Below are positions 1 to 11,763 of a stretch of 64,000 nt of DNA, one piece after another; positions within the stretch are counted from its first letter, which is position 1; each line of letters starts with the position of its first letter. The notes beneath the pieces are model-generated. The model was not told the origin of the DNA and did not search any database. It saw nothing but the letters and a program-made list of their open reading frames with translations. A program made the position numbers and the translations under genes. Source of the stretch: Onchocerca volvulus (lineage: Eukaryota > Nematoda > Chromadorea > Rhabditida > Onchocercidae); assembly GCA_000499405.2 (NCBI GenBank), contig HG738136.1, positions 186,001-250,000 on the forward strand, written 5' to 3'.

Positions 1-424
1 ATTATTTTAATTCTAATTTTTAAAATTGTATTTATATTTGGAATGTTTAAATTGATTATTTGGAAATTTCCCAAAAAAGCTCATAAATTTAATATTTTTT
101 CCAACTGAATAAATGCCTTCATGAACAAATGACATTTGTAGTTTGTAACGATAAATCAATAATGCCTAATTTATCGAAAAAATGTTGAGCAAACGGACAA
201 CTGTTTCAGTTTAGCATAGGATTGTTGGCTGATGAACAATCTTTGCTTATTTGTCGTGCATTTTTGATTTATTGGTTTAGCAATAGATAATATTTGTTAA
301 GCATTTACAGTATTAGTTCGATTATTTCTGTGTATCAGTTGATGATAAGTTGAATAGCATAATTATCATGTGTATTTATATGAGAATATAGACCATATAT
401 ATTTTGAATTTGCTACATATAATA

Positions 425-474
425 ATCCTAACTTAGTAATTGATATATTATCCTAACTTAGTAATTGATATATT
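425..474. repeat. 25-bp perfect tandem duplication
   Basis: Two adjacent identical 25-bp copies, 425-449 and 450-474, each beginning ATCCTAACTTAG and ending GATATATT. It looks like a simple local slippage duplication. No function is evident. Confidence 0.85.
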
Positions 475-533
475 CAGTAATAAATATATAAATTATTGTG
501 CTTTTTTCTCTTTTCTTGATTTCCAAATAACAG

Positions 534-628
534 CAGTCTCTTCGCAAGTACTTGAATTGCTTTTTAACCAGGAAGAAATTGGAGAAGTATATAATACATT
601 TGACAAAAATTCAAGTAAAATTACATAA
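534..628 (+). CDS. candidate 3'-terminal exon, unknown gene
   Basis: Not recognised. A pyrimidine-rich stretch (491-523) leads to the acceptor-like AACAG at 529-533, with a second AG three bases on (CAGCAG, a NAGNAG-type acceptor). The downstream frame is open to a TAA at 626-628 and reads as ordinary protein, including the peptide LELLFNQEEIGEVYNTFDKN, with mixed charged and hydrophobic residues unlike the Phe/Lys-rich chance ORFs nearby. An AATAAA sits at 727-732. If real, it is the last exon of a plus-strand gene whose upstream exons lie at 1-430 or left of the window. The same frame is open back to 440, so the ORF alone is weak evidence. A chance open frame is the main alternative. Confidence 0.25.
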
Positions 629-1149
629 ACGTGTAATTTGCATAATTTACATCATTTTCAAATTGAAGTGATTTGAAATTAACACTTAGGAATCGATTCA
701 TTGTTTAAATACAAAGCAAAATTGTCAATAAATTCGAAAATATTAAAAGAAGCGAAAACGGAAAAAAGACAAATTTAATTTTGAAAAAAATGAAAAGCAA
801 CATTTCTGCTTGTACAATTTTTACTTTTATTTTATTAATTTTTTTTTTTTTAAGATCAATTTTACTTTGTTTTTTTCAAGAAATTTTAATCACTTGGAAG
901 AAAATTACGAAATTTATTCTGTGCAAAGAAACCACTTGAATCTTTCTTTTATTTATTTTTTTTTTCTTTTTGTTTTTAAAACTTTTTCATTTAAGAACGT
1001 CATTATAAATAATTAGCACTACTGCCATTCATTTTTCACAATTTCATCTACGACAAATCTATTTTTGACCTCAAATCTTCACAAGTTGAATATGCATCGG
1101 AATCCCTTTTGATGAATGTGCTAATTATCGTATCTTTTTTTGACTCTAA
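629..1149. other. AT-rich spacer, no gene seen
   Basis: Homopolymer-rich A/T sequence with T-runs at 841-850 and 957-972. Only Phe/Lys/Asn-rich chance ORFs are present. I see no conserved motif or RNA structure. Confidence 0.6.
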
Positions 1150-1228
1150 TTAACTTGTGTCGCCAGCATCGTGGTCGTTCGCCACACGTGTCGTCATGAT
1201 GGCGAAGATATCGCCATGAAGACGATTA
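1150..1228 (-). other. GC-rich island, possible minus-strand terminal exon
   Basis: The stretch around 1160-1235 is markedly richer in G and C than anything within several kb. On the minus strand a pyrimidine-rich tract ends in TTTTGTTTTGTAG, a good acceptor (AG complementary to 1229-1230). It is followed by 25 sense codons with a mixed composition (for example NRLHGDIFAIMTTRVANDHD) and a TAA at 1152-1150. The plus strand is also partly open through the island, so coding strand and coding status are unresolved. It is not a tRNA: there is no T-loop or acceptor stem pairing. It could also be a regulatory or degenerate transposon remnant. Confidence 0.15.
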
Positions 1229-1454
1229 CTACAAAACAAAAGAAAAAAAATTCGAAAAGAAATGAAAAAAAGTCCATTAGCACTCACTTCTGTTACTATT
1301 TTTACCGATCTTTGATGTTTACCGACAAATATCTTTTACAAATCGTCTAGAATAATAGCATGGAATATTTCATTTGGAATAAGTGTAATACAAATTTTGA
1401 AGATATTTACTTTATATAGATGAACATTTGAATAATAATATCATGTTTTATCTT

Positions 1455-1650
1455 GTGATTTCGTTAATTTTTTCGATAGCATGCTGATATCATATCAATT
1501 TTAAATTAGTATTTTCCGATTATCAGGCTGGTTCGTTATCAATTTTAGTTACGTGATTTCGAGTTAACTTTTTTGTTAGCAAGCTATTATTGAATCAATT
1601 TTAGATTAGTACTTTCCGACTGTCAATTCAGTTCGTCGTCCATTTCAGCT
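1455..1650. repeat. degenerate 98-bp tandem repeat, two copies plus partial third
   Basis: Copy 1 (1455-1552) and copy 2 (1553-about 1650) both start GTGATTTCG. They share in the same order the blocks TTAGCA/ATAGCA, ATCAATTTTA.ATTAGTA, TTTTCCGA/CTTTCCGA, CAG..CGTCGT or CAG..CGTTAT and TTTAGTTA/TTTCAGCTA. They differ at many positions, so the duplication is old. A further fragment at about 1685-1720 (TATCATATCAATTTTG) looks like a third partial copy. No ORF runs through it. Confidence 0.6.
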
Positions 1651-2264
1651 AAATAATTTAGACTGGTTTATTTGATATCAAAATGGTATCATATCAATTT
1701 TGGGATCAATTTTGACGTATTTGTTAAAGGAGTATTATTAATATACCTGAATCTTAGAATAGAGTTCTTACATTTCATTATATAGAACCTTATTTTTTTC
1801 TTTTCTCTTTTTAAATTTTTTTTTAATTTAAAAATTCTTCTTTTAAATATAGTTGAAACAAAGGTAAGCTCGAAAAATGATTATTTGAAAACTTGTAAAA
1901 AATGAAAATCTAATTTTATCATACTTGTTTATTTACAGTCATGTAATTTAAATAGCTTTTCCCAATCCTAATGAATTCTATTAAAAAAGCTTTCGAAATA
2001 TTTCTAGCGAAAACCGGAAATAAAAAAAAGATATGAATATGGGTTTCATAAAGATCGTAATATTACGGTAACCGACAGGAAGAAGATATAATAAGTTATG
2101 AAGTTGGTAAAGGAGAAAATGTCGGTATCAGCTTTTGATATTGATATATAACCGTTAGATATATATATTTCTCTCTCCGTAAAACAATATTACTTTAAAC
2201 ATCTGTTGAATGTTTGTTTGCTCAGGAAAAGTTGGGAATTCAAAAAAGAATGTATACGATAAAA

Positions 2265-2352
2265 CGATCATTCTATCTCCGATTGATGGAATACCTTTAA
2301 TATTCCCATCTGGTAAAAGCTCGATATAGTTAGGTGAACTTGGATTTTTCAA
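2265..2352 (-). other. exon-like minus-strand segment with FGF-core-like peptide
   Basis: The minus-strand reading contains PNYIELLPDGNIKG, which resembles the hydrophobic-Leu-Pro-Asp-Gly-x-hydrophobic-x-Gly turn of the FGF beta-trefoil core. The frame closes upstream with a TAA a few codons before (minus strand). It would need the weak acceptor TCCAAG, or another one I cannot see, and no neighbouring FGF exon (the CRxG strand before it or the YxxM and C-terminal strands after it) can be found. The similarity is about a dozen residues and could be chance. Confidence 0.12.
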
Positions 2353-2360
2353 AAATTATC

Positions 2361-5300
2361 CATTACGAAAAAAAAATATTGCTGTATTATGAATTTTAAT
2401 CAGAAAAATATTTTTGTTATTATTTATAAGCTATCATTTTTGAAATATATTCATGTATCAACTTTTTCAAGAATACATTTTTTTCAAAAAATAATAAAGA
2501 TGATAAAATATATATTGAAATGATGAAATTTAACATAGAAATATTTGAAAAAGAATACTGTTATTAAATTAAAAAAATGTTTTCTATTACTGTTCAAATT
2601 AGTGCTACCGGATAATATTAGCAGTAATTTGTACAGTTTTCTCCTTAAAACTTTTTACCATAAGTTAGTTATGCAAGAGATATATTTTAGCCTAGGGCAT
2701 TGTGTTTTTCTTTTCTTTCGAGTTTCAGCATCATATACTTTTTGTATTAAAAAAATATTGTCTTGATAGGTTTGATTTTCTTTTTTCAATTTTTCTTTTT
2801 TTTTTCTTTTTTTTTTTGTCGCTGTATTCAAGTTAATTATTTTTATTGATAAAATAAAAAGATACTGGAGTTTTTTCTCGACTTCGAAACTATTAGTAAC
2901 ATTAAATATTATATATATTAATATCGATTTAAATATTTCTTATCCTTCTCATTCATTTATGAATTCATTTAAATTTAATCGTTTATAAAAATTAATTATT
3001 TGGAAAACAAATATGTCTTTTTTAAATATTTTTGACATTCAACTGTGCATTCATTAAGTTGCTCATTAATTTCTTTTCTTTCTTTTTTTTATCAATTAAT
3101 TTAGATTGAAACATTCATTTGAGTTTGAATAAATAATAGAAAAATTAATGAGATACAAAATTAAAGTTCGTTCATTTAGTTCTTTTTTTTATTTTCAAAA
3201 ATATTTCCTTTTAATTAATTATTAAGCAGAAAAAAGAAACGAAATGGGATTGAAAAAAGAAGAGGCATTTATTATCTGGCAGAAAATTTATGCTAAAAGT
3301 TCATTCTAATTTCATTTTCAACAAATAAAACATACTTAAAAATTTAAGGAAAAAAACCTATATCGTTTTTTACAGCACTGACAGAATTTTTTTATTATTC
3401 TGTAACACTACCTGATGCTCTGAATTTTTTTTTTTTTGCTTTTTCTTGCATACTTTCCTCTTGAAGTACTTCCGGAACTACTTGAAAATGATATAGATTG
3501 CCAATTATTAGAGATAAATTCTTATTGATCGACATAATTGAAAGTTGTAATTTTCTGTCCTTTTAACTTAATCTTTTCTTCTACATGCATATATACAATG
3601 TACTTTTCCTTGCAGGATTGAAATAAAAAAAAAAAAAAAAATGAATTAAAAAGTCAAAAAAATAAAAAATAAAAATAAAAATTGACAATACATATGAATC
3701 CACAAACAAAGTAATACAAAAAGCCAAAAATAATTTTTGCTCTTACTAATAGTTTTATTCCCAGGTTTAAATAGATGAATACGCGAACGTGACAAATGTA
3801 TGAAAACGTGTATATGATATGGATATGTGTGGGTGGAAATAAGTGTGGTATGTATGAGCGGGAAAGAACAACCCAGCGATCAGTTTACTTGGATATTCTC
3901 TAATAATCGCTCGTAACATAAAGAATAACTCAGTGATCAATGTGTTTTGTATAGATGCATTAAAATAAACAAATAAATGAATCGAAAGAAGTCCAAGAAT
4001 GCGTATTTTGGATGTATGGATGTGTCAAAACAAATATATGAATCAAAAAAAAATAAGAAATGAATTCAAGAATGATTTTCCCTAACAATTAATAGCTTCA
4101 CATTCCATGTTCAGAGATGAATGATATGGACAAACATGACATATATATATATGTATGGTATGAGTGTGTGCGTGGATACATGTGTGGGTGTATCGTACAA
4201 AGACTAGAAATGCTTTCAGTCATAATTCATTAGCTGTTTACATAGGAGAAAGACACATTTCAACTCGTACCAGTCAGACGGAAGAATGAGATAGATTGAT
4301 AGATGGATGGATGGATTAAATAGATCGATTGGTGATGGATGGGTCGATCAATCCGAAACAATTGAAGCGATATTTTCCGAATCAAATAAATAAATGTATT
4401 ATTATTTGTTTTGCTAAGCTATGATATGAAAAAATTGTATAGAAGCACTTTTATGATACATTCTTATGCCTTCGTTTTTTTTTCATTTCTTTTCTCCTTT
4501 TTTTCTTTCATTTTTTTCGTAATTCAAAACTATTTTACCCGCCAGAGTTGTTGGAGTTGCAGAATTGTTTGTTTTTCCGCTCCTTTTTACCGTTTTTTTT
4601 TTTTTTTTTTTGCATTTCCGTAGTTGTCTAATTTTTCATTTATCCTGTTATATTTTCATTTTTTTCATTTTTTATTTTTCTTGAAATTTCGATTTTATGT
4701 TATTTTTTTATGAATTCTCTTTCAGTAGTATGTTATAGGATATGTCATTTTTGTTATATTATCTTCCTAAAGGATTTAAAGATGTGAAAAAAAAAACAAA
4801 AAAAAAGAAAAAAAGGAGAGGAGGGAAAATGATAAGAGTTATTAATTCGCACATAAAATAGATCTAATTCTTATCATTTTTTTTTCTCGCATAAACATTA
4901 GCTGATTTAAATAACATGCAGTACAATGATGATGCAATTCGGCATAATAATTGATGAAATTGATAATGATAATAAGGAGATTAAAAAAATATTCAGAAAG
5001 TATCTTTAATTATTGTAGATACTATTGTAATAGAAATAACTGTTGTTATATATTATTATTATTATTATTATTAATAGTAACTGTTATTATAGCATAATAG
5101 TAGTAGTTAGAATAATATGAAGTAGGAATATAATTACCGTAACATAAAAAAAAAGAATTGACCAAAGATGGATGATGAAAGATTAATTTGTATAGACAAA
5201 AAAAATTATTAACCAGGTAGACATGTTGAATCTCTTTTTTTCAAATAGCAAACATACGATTTAAATTTCGACACTTTTTTTTCCTCATTTTGGATTAGAT

Positions 5301-6338
5301 TTTTTTCTCATTTAAACTTTTTTTTTAATTTTGGTTCAAATCGATATTGTATAAACAGAACTAATAGAATATATTAGAATGTATAAAAATATATAAATAT
5401 ATAATAGAATATATAAGCTTAGAACTGAATAAAATTAAATAATCATTGAAGAAAAAATCGATATTACGGAGTGATAAATGTATTTCTAAACTCCTACAGT
5501 ATCATTTTAAAATTGATGTTTAAATTCGATATGTAAGAAATCGTATTAATCGATCAAAATATTTATTTTTATGTTGATATATATATATATACAGTACAAT
5601 AATTAATTATATAATAATTAATCTTACAGTGTACTTATATAATTAAGGTAGACCTTGCAAAGCTTGTAGCTTTTTACAATTAATTAGATCAAATTAGTTG
5701 AAATTAATAGATATCGTACGATTTCATCAATGAAAATTCAGTCGCTTTTTCATCTCCTCTTTTAATCCCAAAAATATTTATTTTATATAGTTTACTTTAA
5801 AGAAACATTTTTGAGCAAAAAACGCTTTTTTTCGATTTTGGATCTTTTTTATTTTTATTTAAAAAAAAAAAAAGCAAATTGTTTCCAATAATGGATGCTA
5901 AATATTTTGCGTATAATACAAACAAATTTTTCTTTTTCGGTTCGTTTGCATAAAAGTTCTTTGGCTTTTCGTTGGGCTATTTTTTCTTTTTTTCTTTTTT
6001 TTTTCTCTTTTTTTCCCGAAATTTGTGTTTGAAAAAAATTTCTTCTCTTTTTTTTCTTGTACTTGAAAAATAAAAGAAAAAAGTATGGCACAGAAATATG
6101 CCATTCAAGAAAATTTTGAAGATAATAGTTGAAATGGGAAAACGAGCAGTTTCTAATATGAAAAAGTTTACGAAATGTTTACATTTAAATTTTTCTAAAA
6201 TGGCGAAAGAGAGATTGATTGTTAAGCTGTGAAAATATATATATATATATTTTTTTTCTTTTCCTTTTCTTTCGAACTTTTAGAAAGAAAAAACAAAATT
6301 GTCGCTTAATTTTGTTATATTTTTTCTTTTTTAAACAG
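2361..6338. other. AT-rich spacer with simple repeats, no gene seen
   Basis: Homopolymer and low-complexity sequence. Simple repeats include an A-run at 3624-3640, (AT)n at 4139-4154, GATG/GATA-type repeats at about 4288-4350, a T-run at 4594-4611, (ATT)n at 5051-5073 and (AT)n at 5578-5592. Open frames here are Phe-, Lys- or Ile-rich and have no convincing splice context. A short minus-strand stretch around 3390-3480 has acceptor- and donor-like borders (TTTTCAAG ... CAG|GTAGTG) with a Ser/Lys-rich reading. That is too weak to call. Confidence 0.55.
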
Positions 6339-6458
6339 GTCGCCAAGCAGTCTGACATTATTCTCGCGTCCTTTCAACTACAAAAATTAGATCCAAAAAA
6401 CTTTTTTTTTTACGAGCTTATGGACAAAAAAAAAATTTACAAACTTATGGATAAATAA
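6339..6458 (+). CDS. candidate 3'-terminal exon, unknown gene
   Basis: Not recognised. A T-rich tract runs into the acceptor AAACAG at 6333-6338. The following frame is open for 39 codons to TAA at 6456-6458. The first part reads VAKQSDIILASFQLQKLDPK, a normal-looking mixed composition. The last part contains an imperfect internal repeat (ELMDK ... KLMDK) built from two copies of a CTTATGGA(C/T)AAA sequence at 6415-6428 and 6443-6455. No upstream partner exon in phase can be pointed to with confidence. Chance remains likely in such T-rich DNA. Confidence 0.2.
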   Translation, partial: VAKQSDIILASFQLQKLDPKNFFFYELMDKKKIYKLMDK

Positions 6459-8994
6459 TTTCCTATTGCTCTAGCAATTAAATAAAGTTGAAAAGGATGA
6501 AAAGGTCAAAGAGGAATGAAAGGACGGTGAGTGGGGGAAAAAGTAAATTGTTAGGAAAATTGGGAAATGATACGATAGACATCGTGGCACATAGCTGGAA
6601 AACAGATTTCCTTCTTTTTTCCAATTCTTTTTTTTTTTTTCGTAAAATGATAAAATTAAAAGAAAAAAGAGTATAATTTCTCGGTAGAATGATAGAAAAT
6701 CGTTTAATTGGGCGAAAAGGTTAGATTTAAATTTGACCTTAATCTAGATCATAACCAAACTATTGAATGCTATTAGAGAGATTTAAATTTAATCGAGAAA
6801 GTTTGGAAGAATAAAGAATGTATTTTAGTTTAGTTTCATTTTTTCTATCATCTCAGTTTCAATTTTTATTTTATTTGAATCTATGGATTGAAAAAAAATT
6901 TAATTTTATCTTTTTTTGGTTATATCTTCAGAAATAAATATTTTAGGATAAATAATGCAGCAGGTGATATGATGGAAAAATAATTTCATTATTTTTTATG
7001 AATTTTAACCTTTAACACCTTTCTAAATACATGATTCGGTTTATCAGTAGAATTTTAGTTTTTTCTTTGGTAGCAAACGATTTGATAAATTAAACTTTTT
7101 GATAAAAAATGTATGTTTGCTCAGAAAAGCATAATTGTTTTCTCACTTACAAGATTTAGCCCTTGACCTTTGGTATTTTTTTTTTCTTGTAAACAATTTA
7201 TTTGTACATTATAGTAATTATGGGAATTTTTAAAAGAAATTTTGGAAAAAATATCAAATGTTCTTTTATTTTCGATAAAATTTAGTTCTTTTTTTAGTTA
7301 GCTAATATAATTATGTACAGTATTGAACTTTCTTATATTAGGAAAAAATGTATATATATCTTCTTTTACAATTAATTCCTATTCTATTAATTTTAAATCA
7401 AATTGAAGAATATTTCAAATGCAGTTGGACTCATTCCATCAATATAACTAAATTCTTTTTTATTTAAATTTTACTTAATCTTACAATTTTCAAACATTTC
7501 CGTCTATTCGTTCGTTTACTGTAGCAATATATATATATATATATTATATATATAGCAATATATATATATATATATTTTTTTTAATATATATATATATTTA
7601 GTTATATTGTGATTACATACATAACTTGATGTATATTTCTTAAAAATGTCAAAAAATACAATGGCTAAGGAAAAATGGGAAAAAAATTAAAAGCCAAAAT
7701 ATATTTTAAAAAAGTAGAAAAAAAAAATGGAACTTCAAATAGAACTGTTTGATCTAGTTTATACGTTCTTTTCATGTTTCATTTTTACCATAAAGTTATA
7801 AGTTAAACAAATTTTGAAGTAAAATATGAATTAGCGCAGCAAATTACGGAAGTCATATTTACATATCATTTATTTGTTTCGTAAAATTATCTCATCAATT
7901 ATATACTTATGAAAGAATACAGTATGGCATTCCTGCTGGTTTTATTTGTATTCCATTTCTTTAATCCGTACTAACATATCTTAATTTGTTTACTGCTTAA
8001 AATTGTTTGTCATACATGAAATTAATTATTTGTTCACAATAGCCTTATTATTAGACCAACTTCTCTTTGTCCTTTATCATTATTATTTGTCGATTAATTA
8101 ATCTCTATCAGTTGAATTATTCCTTAGTTATCTATCATTTAAAGTTTTTTTTATTCAGTGATTAGTTTGAAATTATGGATCTATCGTTTGAAAATCTTTG
8201 ATTAGAATTAAAAATAGCACATATGAATTTTGTGCTATAGCGAAAGCGAAATCGATTATTTCCAGTTATCAGGTTGATGATAAAACTGATAAGCGCAAAG
8301 AATTTAATGAAACAACAACAGCAGCTTGATAAATACGATGTCGAAATTGAATATACAATGTATTGAAAATATATATTATTGATATACAAATACATACATT
8401 TATTTGTATAATAAAATACTTTTGTATAAAATGAATTTATACCTGATTAATAAATTATTAAAATTTAAGAAATGTAACATTGAGTGCAAGTAAGAAAAGA
8501 TAAAATATTGAACTTTTTACAAGTTTCAAATAATTCGGAATAAAGAAATTAAGAAATTCAAAAAATAATAAAAGGAAAAAAACAAACAAGAATTCATATA
8601 GCATAAAATAAACCGAAAAAAAAGAAATGCCATGTCTCCTACTTAAATTTGATGAAATTTCGAGAGATTATAAAAATTTTTGCCATTTTAAGCAGAATAA
8701 ATATTTCCTGCATAGCTTATTATTTTTGAGATTAGTTATTGTTGATATATTTACTATCATATTATCTTCTATCCTACTTTAAATTCAAATAACTGATTAA
8801 TAATTAGCGCATTGAAAAAATTCTTTTATGAAATCAATTCTCATTTAAAATTCTATTATGAAATTCTGGTAATTCTATTATGAAAATTTAAAGAAAGATA
8901 TGGTAAGTTGATTTGATGATAGTTTTTCATTTTATAATAAAACAATTGTCATTCTAAATTATATTTCCCTTTTTCCCACTTTTTTTTAAAAAAA
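6459..8994. other. AT-rich spacer, no gene seen
   Basis: The stretch 6488-6600 is a little less AT-rich and contains a donor-like ACG|GTGAGT at 6525-6533, but I cannot build exons around it. The rest is A/T-rich with long homopolymers. The only clear repeat is the (AT)n block listed separately. Confidence 0.5.
7527..7598. repeat. (AT)n microsatellite block
   Basis: Three (AT)n tracts separated by TAGCA and a T-run. The segment TAGCAATATAT... occurs twice in tandem (from 7522 and 7553). Confidence 0.9.
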
Positions 8995-9128
8995 AGCAAA
9001 TAACTGAGAATCGATTGGAATCTACGATTGTGGCTTCGATAAAACATCGTATCGATGAGAAGCAATCATCAAATCTCCTCCTTTCTCGTAATTCCATCAA
9101 TCCTTATCATCGATGTATTTTCATCTAG
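8995..9128 (+). other. less AT-rich, exon-like island with hairpin
   Basis: The plus frame is open with balanced composition (part reads STIVASIKHRIDEKQSSNLL) until a TAG at 9126-9128, but there is no good acceptor: only an A-run precedes it. Within it, GATTG...CTTCGAT (9026-9040) can pair with ATCGAT..GAAG.CAATC (9051-9067), giving an imperfect stem. It may be an exon, a structured RNA or a conserved non-coding element. Sequence alone does not decide. Confidence 0.15.
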
Positions 9129-9202
9129 CATGTATCGCGGGATATTCATCAATATTTATCTCTCAAAAAACGGGAAAAAGCGGGGGAATGAGGAGAGAGG
9201 AT

Positions 9203-9251
9203 TGATGATGATGATGATGGATGATGGATGATGGATGATGATGATGATGAT
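9203..9251. repeat. GATGAT/GATGGAT microsatellite
   Basis: Uninterrupted TGATGA and GGATGAT units. The short Asp-rich ORF over it is a by-product of the repeat. Confidence 0.9.
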
Positions 9252-11341
9252 CAGCGCAAAATGTATGGTAATCTGTCAAAAAAAATTATGAATTATGTGA
9301 AAATACCATTTTCCCTTGTTTTATTATCATTATCATTACCATCATTATCTTCATTATTGTGTTTGTTGTTTTCATTATCATTATTATTCATTGTTACTAT
9401 TCGCTTTTATTCTTTCTCATATTATAGCTATTATTGAAATATTTACAACTCTTTTATCTACCTTTTACAACTGTATATGTGCAAAATTTACAACTGTAAG
9501 AAATGTTTATTATTTGTTTTTCTTTCGTCTTTTTTTTTCTTTTTTTCTTTTGTTTAAGTTGCATAAATAAAAGGGAATTGAAAAGCATATAATTAAAGAA
9601 TTTCATTTTTATTACTCATCTAATCGATTATATATATAATTTAATTTGAAATAAATCACGTAAGCAAATTTATTTGTTTATTTCACAAACAAAATCGAAT
9701 TTTGATTGACAGTGTATTAAATTATTCATTAAATATAATGCTTACATTTCTGTGCATTATAATTTCATCATTTAAAAAAATTTTTTTTTCACAATTTTTT
9801 TTTTTATAGCAATTTCTGCCTTTTTATTAATTATTTTCTGCTCAGTAAAATTTAACATTTCTAGAATAATTTATCATTTATCATTTTTTTATTTATTGGA
9901 CATACATCAGTTTGTATTTGTTTATATCTGATTAATTTAGGTAGTCTATATTAATTTATATTAGATTAATTAAAATTATTAAAAACCGTCAAAATGGTTG
10001 AAAATAAGATTTAGAATTGTAACTATAACTCCTAATGATAATCGGATTTTAGCAAGAATTTTAAAATAGTATTTGAGAAATGCTATTTTAATAAGATTAT
10101 ATAAATTATATAAAAACAAGATTTTTCTGAGATTTTCCGATATGGCATTTCCAGATTAATTTTGATTTTTCTCTGATTTTTTGCTCTTCATTAGTTTCCA
10201 CTATATTTCACGGAATTATAAATTCTCAAATTTCAAAATTTCAAGCCATCAATCAATGTTTTATATTGATTGTAGTAATATTACACAACTAATAGTTATG
10301 TTTCAAAAAGTTTTTTGATGGTTATAAATTGATGAAGATTTGCCGAATGATTTTTCCATTGTGATGAGAAAAAAAAACTTTTTGGCATGAAAGAAAGCAA
10401 TTGATCGATCTGTTTAACAGATATTAAGTAGATGTAAATTTTTGGAAAAGCCTTTTCAAATTATCCAAATCATTTCTTCCCTTTCCTTTTTTCTTTGTTT
10501 CTAGCAATTTTCTTGTTCTTTAAAAGCTTGTAAATTAATTTTAAACCAAAAATGAGAAAAAAAGAAACAATTTCTTTTTCTTTCCTCTTCCTTTCTTTAC
10601 TTTCAAAGGTTGAAATGATTGATTTGAAGCAAAAATTTCGATGTTGGTAACATTGTTAAGTTGTATGTGGAACGATGCAATCAGTTAAAAATGAGAAGCA
10701 TTTCTGATTTATCACATCCGTTCTTCACTAATCAATTTTCAATTTTTATTTCATTACAATTTATCATTTGCCATTTTTCTTTTGTCATTATTAACTGAAT
10801 TTTAAGGCTTAGTTGTAACTAAATAAAAAATTTAAGTTATTTAAAATGAAATAAAATGATTTAAAAATTAAACGAACAGGTTGAAGCAAAATTAAACTAT
10901 AGTAAAAATGAATTGATTAAATTAATTTGTGTTAATATAATTATTTTCGAAATTATTATCATGATTATTTTCCTTTTTTTTTCATTTATTATTACTATTC
11001 ATATCTTTATTTATGAAATATTCCGCTAAAAGTAGAACTATAATTCAAACATCTAAATTAGTTAATTCTGTTTTTTATCATTTCTCTTTTTTTTTTTTTT
11101 TTGTAAATGTAAAAATGTTTTGCTTTTCCGATGATAGAAATCAATTATTTTCGAATTTACATTTATTTTCCAACTTTTAAAATCCATTTTCACATCATTA
11201 TCATTCGTAAATCTGATAAGCATTTTGTTAGTTATAAAAATCAATTAAAAGTTCTAAAATTCTTCAAATTCCGATTCAAAAGTAGATAACATTTTTTTCT
11301 TTGCTTGTGCAACATCGCTGTCACAAACCGTAACATTATCA
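9252..11341. other. AT-rich spacer, no gene seen
   Basis: Includes TCATTA-type low complexity at 9322-9400 and long A/T runs. There are no splice-bounded open frames of note. Confidence 0.55.
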
Positions 11342-11470
11342 ATATCATACCACCATCTTGTTCGTTATCATAATCATCATCACTATCTTGTTCATCGTTG
11401 TTATCATCATATACGTTTTGTTTATCATTATCATAATCATTATCATCGTCACCACCACCACCACCACCAT
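11342..11470. repeat. TCATCA/TTATCA low-complexity tract ending in (ACC)n
   Basis: Degenerate ATC/ATT trinucleotides run into (CCA)n at 11450-11468. Opposite-strand reading gives an Asp/Asn/Gly-rich chance ORF, and plus reading an Ile-rich one. I do not call either as a gene. Confidence 0.8.
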
Positions 11471-11763
11471 GTTTCATCATTGTAATCACAATCATTGCCA
11501 CAGCCATATCATTACTTATTTCCTCTGTTATTATCGCTGTTATCTTTTTATTTTATTTCATCTTATTTTTTGATAGAATTTCACAAATTTTAAACTTAAT
11601 TCAAAACGTTTCCTATTTTTTCTTTATCAAAAACGGAATAAATATCAACTCTCGGAGTTTTCTAAAAAAAAAAAAAAATTTAATTTTTAAATTTTTGAAG
11701 AAATTTCAACGAAAAATTTTGATATTCGTTTTAAAAAGCGAGTAGTTATAAGAAAGCTGATAA

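Noticed and set aside
5855..6104. Two overlapping Lys/Phe-rich minus-strand ORFs
   Set aside because: They are products of A/T homopolymers, with no splice or start context.
11241..11573. Asp/Asn-rich minus-strand ORF and Ile-rich plus-strand ORF
   Set aside because: Both are readings of the same ATC/ATT trinucleotide tract. The composition is explained by the repeat.
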